DNA of 64,000 nucleotides from Enterobacter cloacae. Its GTDB lineage: Bacteria > Pseudomonadota > Gammaproteobacteria > Enterobacterales > Enterobacteriaceae. This document shows positions 59,113 through 64,000 of this stretch, piece after piece. The translations under genes were made by a program, and so were the position numbers. Below the pieces are notes generated by a model, which saw only the letters and a program-made list of their open reading frames with translations, was not told the origin of the DNA and did no database searches. Each line of letters begins with the position of its first letter. Within the stretch, counting starts at the first letter, position 1. The stretch covers positions 868,001-932,000 of the forward strand of contig NZ_CP056117.1 in assembly GCF_013375935.1 (NCBI RefSeq), read 5' to 3'.

Positions 59113-59550
59113 ATGACCAACGCCGCCCAGCGCGTTAAAACCCTGATTCAGGATATGGCGGAAGACCGCAAGCACTACAGCGCCCTGACCGCCCTGCTCG
59201 ACACACAGCGCCGCCATATTGTCGCCCGCGATAGCGCGGCGCTGGAAACGCTCAACGCGCAGCTGATGGCGATTTACCAGCAGCTATCAAAAAATAGCCA
59301 ACAGCGCTACAAGCTTTTGAACGAACTGGGCATCACTCCGAATGCCGAAGGCATAAAATCGCTGATCGCCCGCCTGCCCGCCACCCACCGGCCAACCGTT
59401 TCAGCTCTCTGGAAAGGTCTCCAGCAGCAGGCCACCGCCTGTCAACGCGCCAACGACTACAACGGTGCGCTGATAAATATGCAGCAGGAGATCCTTGGGA
59501 ATTTGCTGAACAGCAGCGCGCCGGAGAACTGGTTGTATCAGGAGGGGTGA
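59113..59550 (+). CDS. flgN: FlgN, FlgK/FlgL export chaperone
   Basis: The 145-residue helical protein has the FlgN pattern: LIQDMAEDRKHYSALTALLDTQRRHIVARDSAALETLNAQLMAIYQQL, and NSQQRYKLLNELGI. It begins two bases after the flgM stop. It guides the junction proteins to the export apparatus. It converges with the next gene. Confidence 0.9.
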   Translation: MTNAAQRVKTLIQDMAEDRKHYSALTALLDTQRRHIVARDSAALETLNAQLMAIYQQLSKNSQQRYKLLNELGITPNAEGIKSLIARLPATHRPTVSALWKGLQQQATACQRANDYNGALINMQQEILGNLLNSSAPENWLYQEG

Positions 59551-59581
59551 TGCAACACCCGCCGTTTTAATGATGGGTCAG

Positions 59582-60988
59582 TTATAACTTTAGCCACTTT
59601 AGTTTATCGCAAAGTTTTTGAGCACCTGTGAAATTGAGGTGGTGGGCGTCACTAAAATCTTCTGGAGAAAAATCATTATCTTCAGAAAGATCGATACAAA
59701 ATGCGTTTTTGCCGTCAGTAACTGAAGTTAAAAATTCTTTGGTTTCGCGGCGCATTTTTTCATGGAATAGTGCATTATATAGCCGGGTAAAGGGTTGAAT
59801 GATAAAATAAATATGCCCCTGTACTTGCCTCACCTGTTCTACAATACCCTGAAAAATAAGTTTATTATATTCAGCAACCCCCTCGCGCTCATAAAACCTG
59901 GCAAAATATTCAGTTTCTCTTCTAGTATATGCACTGCTATAAATAAAATCAGTAGAAATTGGTTTTTCAGGTATTAACGGCGAGGATGAACGCAACGATG
60001 TAATTTCTCTCCTCGCGACCCAAGAGGCAATATCGACGTTTAATATATCAACAATTGGCTCCCTTTCAAAATTAAACAAAAAAGAATTACACTTATAACG
60101 GCCACGATAATCATATGCAATATTGTTACTTGAAAAAAACTCAGAGGCCAAATGAAAGTATCCATTGGATGATTTAGCTAGTTCATGGAATAATTCAAAA
60201 AAGCCGATAACAATAACAAAATCCTTAATGTTATGGTGTCGGATACAGTGTTCAACCAGTGCTTTATTGTAGGCCGCATCCCCACTAGCAATAGATAAAT
60301 TCACAGCATTCGTTAACAAAGCATCATGCATACCATAATAGCCAAACGAAGACCCAAGAATTACCTTATCATAGTTGTTATTACTTTCTAATTTTCGCAA
60401 GTTATTATTTAGAATAGCGACCATATCAATATGTTTACGAATGACGCCTATATATTCAGCATGATTACCAATGAGAGAACCAGCTGTTTCAATATTTATA
60501 TAACCCAGCAAGTTTCGAACATTTACATGGGATAATCCTTCTTTGTCTCCAAGAATAACGGGGCGAGGGAGATTGATACAGTTCAGTTCATTTTTAAGTG
60601 TCTCTGGACTTATTTCATCGACAAAGATAGTATTCTTAAAATACAGAGGAGCATTGCCAAGGATATGGCAGCTCAAATGAAAGTTTTTGCGCTTGCCAAT
60701 ATAAATGAAATCCAAAGGACGGCGCTGTACAAGCCACTGCCAGAATGCGGAAAGATGAATTAAAAAATCATCGACATCTCTACCGCTTACTTTTTTTTCA
60801 GATACAGAAATGAGTTTCTCAATAAAATTCACAGACTGAATTTCATCAGGTATAACACATTGGTTTTTAATAACACATTCTTTTATTGCATCTATGACTT
60901 CATCCAGTTTAGTGAGAGATAATGTCATAGCAAGATTTTTTAACTGAATAAGAAAGCAGCTTTCTCTAGGAATAAGTGATTCTTTCAT
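59582..60988 (-). CDS. SGNH-hydrolase-like protein of unknown substrate
   Basis: The 468-residue protein is AT-rich at the DNA level and lacks a signal peptide or membrane helix. Around residue 210 it reads KVILGSSFGYYGMHDALL, like the SGNH block I serine (Ser214), then NLSIASGDAAYNKAL. Near the end DFSDAHHLNFTGAQKL matches block V (Asp447, His450). The same architecture occurs in DltD/AlgX-type and sugar O-acyl-modifying proteins. It is last in a minus-strand group with glycan genes, so a role in flagellin or surface glycan acylation is a guess. Confidence 0.55.
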   Translation of the reverse strand: MKESLIPRESCFLIQLKNLAMTLSLTKLDEVIDAIKECVIKNQCVIPDEIQSVNFIEKLISVSEKKVSGRDVDDFLIHLSAFWQWLVQRRPLDFIYIGKRKNFHLSCHILGNAPLYFKNTIFVDEISPETLKNELNCINLPRPVILGDKEGLSHVNVRNLLGYINIETAGSLIGNHAEYIGVIRKHIDMVAILNNNLRKLESNNNYDKVILGSSFGYYGMHDALLTNAVNLSIASGDAAYNKALVEHCIRHHNIKDFVIVIGFFELFHELAKSSNGYFHLASEFFSSNNIAYDYRGRYKCNSFLFNFEREPIVDILNVDIASWVARREITSLRSSSPLIPEKPISTDFIYSSAYTRRETEYFARFYEREGVAEYNKLIFQGIVEQVRQVQGHIYFIIQPFTRLYNALFHEKMRRETKEFLTSVTDGKNAFCIDLSEDNDFSPEDFSDAHHLNFTGAQKLCDKLKWLKL

Positions 60989-61004
60989 AATTGTGTTATA
61001 TATT

Positions 61005-62138
61005 TTAACGATTAATAAACTCTATCGCTTTTTCCCGATCGATTCTATCGTTACTGAAAAAATCGATGCCATTAAACAAATAATAGTGAATATATTTTTT
61101 CAGCATTTCCTGATTAAATGTTTTATAAAAACAATCACCTATAGCTATAACTGGCTTATAATGTAATAAACCTTCTAGCCCTACAGTCGAATTTATCGTC
61201 ACTACACCTTCTGACTGTTTGATAAGATCGGTAGTTAACTCTCTCGATAATTTAAAACCTAGCGTCTTTTGTAATTGCACAATATGTCGAACTTCTTCAC
61301 TTTGTGGTTCCGCAGGATGGAGTTTCACTACAACCTGATACCCACTGCTCTGTGCCAACTGTAATGCATAACGGATAACATCTTCGTTTTTATAACGTGA
61401 ATAGAGCCAGAGTTGCGCATCATTGGAAACCTGAAGTGGAACAAAGAGATAAGGTGCCCCAGTGTTAAGAATTTTATCTGTCGAACACTCGTTAATGAAA
61501 TTAGTCAATATATTCCCCTGCGCCTGGCGGGGCGGCTGTGCTTTAAAAGCGCGGTACCTGGACATCCATGCCAGATGTGTTGTCTCTTCAACCGCTGGAT
61601 ACCTTTCAAGTATTTCTGGAGTCATGGCAAGTTGTGAGTGGGCATTCGTACCCAGTGGATCGACAAAAATCTTATTGGGTAAATTTGACAGTTCTACAAA
61701 TTGCATTGGGATCGATTTTAGCTCGCATACCACCTTTGCTGCTTTTGCCCCGATGCCACAGCCGCTACACATGACAAACCGAGAAATTCTGGCGGGTTCA
61801 AATTGGTTAAAAAAAACAAAGCATGACAATAGAACATGCCAACAGACCTTACGCTCACCGCCCCCGATGACGTACTCGAAGCTACTTTCAATCGCCTTAC
61901 CAAGCCGCTCACCAAGAAGCGGTCTGGAGTGATGAAATAATTTTTCTTCTGGCACCGATTTGAGCATCGGAATTTGCATTACCTGACAGTATGGCAACTG
62001 ACTCTTAATCAAATTGCAAATGTCAGAATCACGGGAAAAAAATATCACATTTTTTCTTTCCCTTTCCGGTAGCGCTTTTACGATACGGATAAAAAAATAT
62101 GCGTAGAAATGCCCTTCTATCAGAAATGCAATCATCAC
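61005..62138 (-). CDS. KpsS/KpsC-like capsule-synthesis family sugar transferase
   Basis: The 377-residue protein matches the capsule polysaccharide export family (PF05159) pattern: YLFVPLQVSNDAQLWLYSRY (230-249), VVVKLHPAEP (270-278) and VVTINSTVGLEGLLHYKPVIAIGDCFY (312-338). KpsC and KpsS add Kdo to lipid primers of capsule; related members occur in flagellin glycosylation loci. No capsule export genes (kpsMT, kpsDE) are near. The gene is AT-rich and lies 16 bases before the SGNH gene. Confidence 0.75.
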   Translation of the reverse strand: MMIAFLIEGHFYAYFFIRIVKALPERERKNVIFFSRDSDICNLIKSQLPYCQVMQIPMLKSVPEEKLFHHSRPLLGERLGKAIESSFEYVIGGGERKVCWHVLLSCFVFFNQFEPARISRFVMCSGCGIGAKAAKVVCELKSIPMQFVELSNLPNKIFVDPLGTNAHSQLAMTPEILERYPAVEETTHLAWMSRYRAFKAQPPRQAQGNILTNFINECSTDKILNTGAPYLFVPLQVSNDAQLWLYSRYKNEDVIRYALQLAQSSGYQVVVKLHPAEPQSEEVRHIVQLQKTLGFKLSRELTTDLIKQSEGVVTINSTVGLEGLLHYKPVIAIGDCFYKTFNQEMLKKYIHYYLFNGIDFFSNDRIDREKAIEFINR

Positions 62139-62180
62139 TTATGCCTGTTTATTTATTACGTATTAAAAGGAGCAAGTGCT

Positions 62181-63122
62181 TTACAACAGCGACAGCCCGC
62201 ACAGCAGGCTGTAATCCGCCGTATTTGCCGCGTCGGTCGCAAATGGATTCTCCTGCTGCCAGCCGCGTAACGCGCCGATCAGCAACGCCGCGTCGTCCTG
62301 ACCAAACGCGCCCTGCTCGGCGCGCATGGCGCACAGCATTTTGAGGTGGAAGAACTGTCGCGCCAGCCCCAGCAGGGCTTCGCCATAGTTGCTACAGTTC
62401 ACGCCGGGGAACACATCGTTGTACAGCGGATAAATCAACGCATTGCGAAGGATGTGCGGCTGCTCGTTAAACAGGCTGATATCCGCCCATACCGCTTCCA
62501 GCGTTTGCAGACGTTCCGCCAGGCGCGAAGGCTGCATGATCGACAGCTCGCTCAGCTTCAGCGCCATACCCATCTTCTCCACCATCGGCAGGTTGAGATT
62601 AAGGCGCAGGGTGCCCATCTCTTTCAGCGTGGCCACGCGGTTCTCAATAATCGGAGGCAGCATCGCGAATTGCTGCGTTAACACTCCCTGCTCCGCCAGC
62701 GCGGCCAGCTGTTCTCCCATATTTACCAGCAGTGCCGGGTCGCACTCACCGTTATCCCGATATTGCTGCGCTTTACTGAGCAGCACGCCAATGCTGTACA
62801 GACTCACTTCCAGCGCCAGCGCCGGATGAATGGCGAGGTTAACGCACTGCTGATTGAGGGTCTCGCTCCATGGAGAGAGCATCTCTTCGCCCTGCGCTGC
62901 CCTCTGCGTGGTGTGCAAAATAAACGCGTCCGGATTGAACAGCATCTCTTTGGCCGCCGTTTCACAAACGATATCCAGGCTCTCACGCTGCTGGTTTTTC
63001 ATCTTCACGCTGATATGCGGCCAGCCCTCCCCGCCGTTCCGGCAGGCCGGGCATTCACACGCGGTCTCGCGCGCATCAAAACGTGACACAAATTCAGGTT
63101 GGTAGTGTTCAGTCAGTTCCAT
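62181..63122 (-). CDS. Divergent FliB-like protein (flagellin lysine N-methylase family)
   Basis: The 313-residue protein starts YQPEFVSRFDARETACECPACRNGGEGW, resembling the N-terminal cysteine region of FliB, which methylates lysines of flagellin. The helical C-terminal part (LALEVSLYSIGVLLSKAQQYRDNG; QFAMLPPIIENRVATLKEMGTLRL) also follows FliB. It is shorter than typical FliB (about 400) and lacks the second cysteine cluster, so enzymatic activity is uncertain. It sits between the GT25-like and KpsS-like genes and has ordinary GC, unlike its downstream neighbours. Confidence 0.6.
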   Translation of the reverse strand: MELTEHYQPEFVSRFDARETACECPACRNGGEGWPHISVKMKNQQRESLDIVCETAAKEMLFNPDAFILHTTQRAAQGEEMLSPWSETLNQQCVNLAIHPALALEVSLYSIGVLLSKAQQYRDNGECDPALLVNMGEQLAALAEQGVLTQQFAMLPPIIENRVATLKEMGTLRLNLNLPMVEKMGMALKLSELSIMQPSRLAERLQTLEAVWADISLFNEQPHILRNALIYPLYNDVFPGVNCSNYGEALLGLARQFFHLKMLCAMRAEQGAFGQDDAALLIGALRGWQQENPFATDAANTADYSLLCGLSLL

Positions 63123-63149
63123 GTTCGTTCTCTTTCGGGCTGTCGCGGG

Positions 63150-64000
63150 TTAACGGTGTTTACGGAAGAACCAGTGCGTACAGTCAACAGGCTCGCCGCT
63201 TTTGGGGTCCGGGTAGTGTTGCAGGAAGGCGAAGCTTGGGCTGAATCCCAGCCACAGCGCGTTTTTGCTCATTAATACCGCCCAGCAGCGATCGATGCTG
63301 ACGCTCTGCTCCATCGCCTGACGATAGGCATCCAGCAGCACAGGGTAGTAATCGGCATTCACCGCACAGGCGCACGCGCAGCCCGCATTAAAGATACGTG
63401 CCACTCCTTTTAAAGATCGGGTTGGCGTGAAGTTTTCATAACGTCCACCCAGCAGCAGCACCTGCCAGTCCAGCTGGTCCAGTCCATCGAGCAGTTTGTT
63501 GACGTTCTGGATCGCATTCTCTTTTCTGACAAAGCGCAGCCCGGCATCCAGCAGCACCACGTTTTTCCAGCCCTGCTGTTGGGCATGGGACAGCACCTGC
63601 ACGTGGGTTGCCAGTTCGGCGGCCTCCGGCGTTCCCGTCTGCACTTTTGCCACCGGCCAGATTTGTCCGGCTTCTACCCCCAGCGCTAGCAGCGCTTCAC
63701 ATCGCGTCGGCAGCGTTGATTCCTGCTGCGGGTCATACAGAACGGCAATCTTCTCGAATACCGACCAGTTCACCCGCGTACTGAGCGGCGCGGTGCTAAG
63801 CCGGCGGTAGTGCGCCAGCAGGTTGGGATCGCTGACAAAGTCCTCCAGCGTAAGATCGACCGGCGTTGAGCTATCGAGAATGAAATCTTTGTCATAGGTG
63901 TTGCTGCTGTGCGAAATACAGAGGATGGTTCGCTTCGGGTCAATCTGCTGCACCGGCGTGGTGAAATTATTCAGAAATCCCACCTCTTCCGCCTGCATCG
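63150..64000 (-). CDS. GT25-like glycosyltransferase (5' end outside the window)
   Basis: The frame is open to the window edge; an ATG at 63998 could be internal. Readable residues show an N-terminal strand FEKIAVLYD, a repeated LGV...QIWPVAKVQTGTPE region, WKNVVLLDAGLRFVRKE and LDWQVLLLGGRYENFTPTRSLKGVARIFNAGCACACAVNADYYPVLLDAY, then SIDRCWAVLMS. This order recalls GT25 (LPS-type GR25) enzymes. It starts the set that continues with FliB-like, KpsS-like and SGNH genes. Confidence 0.55.
   Translation of the reverse strand, partial: MQAEEVGFLNNFTTPVQQIDPKRTILCISHSSNTYDKDFILDSSTPVDLTLEDFVSDPNLLAHYRRLSTAPLSTRVNWSVFEKIAVLYDPQQESTLPTRCEALLALGVEAGQIWPVAKVQTGTPEAAELATHVQVLSHAQQQGWKNVVLLDAGLRFVRKENAIQNVNKLLDGLDQLDWQVLLLGGRYENFTPTRSLKGVARIFNAGCACACAVNADYYPVLLDAYRQAMEQSVSIDRCWAVLMSKNALWLGFSPSFAFLQHYPDPKSGEPVDCTHWFFRKHR

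Overview
This is chromosomal DNA of an Enterobacteriaceae member, most likely of the Enterobacter/Lelliottia/Klebsiella group. The housekeeping proteins (Rep, GpmI, MutM, CoaBC, Dut, SlmA, RNase PH) closely match my memory of the E. coli proteins. The LPS-core cluster has the Klebsiella/Enterobacter layout (waaQ-wabG-wabH ... waaA-waaE-coaD, with a WabN-type deacetylase) rather than the E. coli waaGPSBIJ set. All identifications come from reading the sequence and from remembered family knowledge; no database search was run.

Layout. (1) 1-2.9 kb: end of gppA, rep and ppiC. ppiC lies next to cysE instead of ilvC, which suggests an inversion breakpoint. (2) 2.9-10 kb: the yibN-grxC-secB-gpsA-cysE operon, and gpmI-envC-yibQ in the opposite direction. 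(3) 10-28.4 kb: envelope sugar genes: two AT-rich glycosyltransferase genes, kbl-tdh, then the LPS core cluster hldD-waaF-waaC-(GT9)-(waaZ-like)-waaL, a convergent wabN-like gene, waaQ-wabG-wabH-(waaH-like)-waaA-waaE, and coaD. (4) 28.4-36.1 kb: the conserved block mutM, rpmG/rpmB, radC, coaBC-dut, slmA, pyrE/rph and yicC, including the pyrE attenuator.

(5) 36.1-59.6 kb: a secondary flagellar locus with the gene order of the late half of the lateral 'flag-2' (Laf) system: flgN, M, A / flgB-L, lafW, a ToxR-like regulator (lafZ) with a second membrane protein, then fliC, fliD, fliS, fliT-like, fliK, fliL, fliA, motA and motB. Two near-identical sigma-54 promoters drive the flgB and fliD operons. 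No ring, switch, export-gate or sigma-54-activator genes are present, so these must lie elsewhere or be lost. The motor operon continues into three unexpected genes: an NlpC/P60 peptidoglycan hydrolase, a ParM-type actin-like ATPase and a probable ParR-like adaptor. This fusion of a plasmid-type filament system to a flagellar operon is the most novel feature of the window.

(6) 59.6-64 kb: a minus-strand set, partly AT-rich, facing flgN: an SGNH-like protein, a KpsS/KpsC-like sugar transferase, a short FliB-like protein and a GT25-like protein cut by the window end. They look like a flagellin or surface-glycan modification cassette.

How the pieces may work together (inference): sigma-54 plus a distant activator would switch on the hook-basal and filament/motor operons. 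FliA with FlgM would then time flagellin expression. FlgJ lacks its usual muramidase domain, so the NlpC/P60 enzyme may open the peptidoglycan for the rod. ParM/ParR could position or partition flagella or their gene cluster. No tRNA, rRNA, CRISPR array, transposase or integrase was seen.
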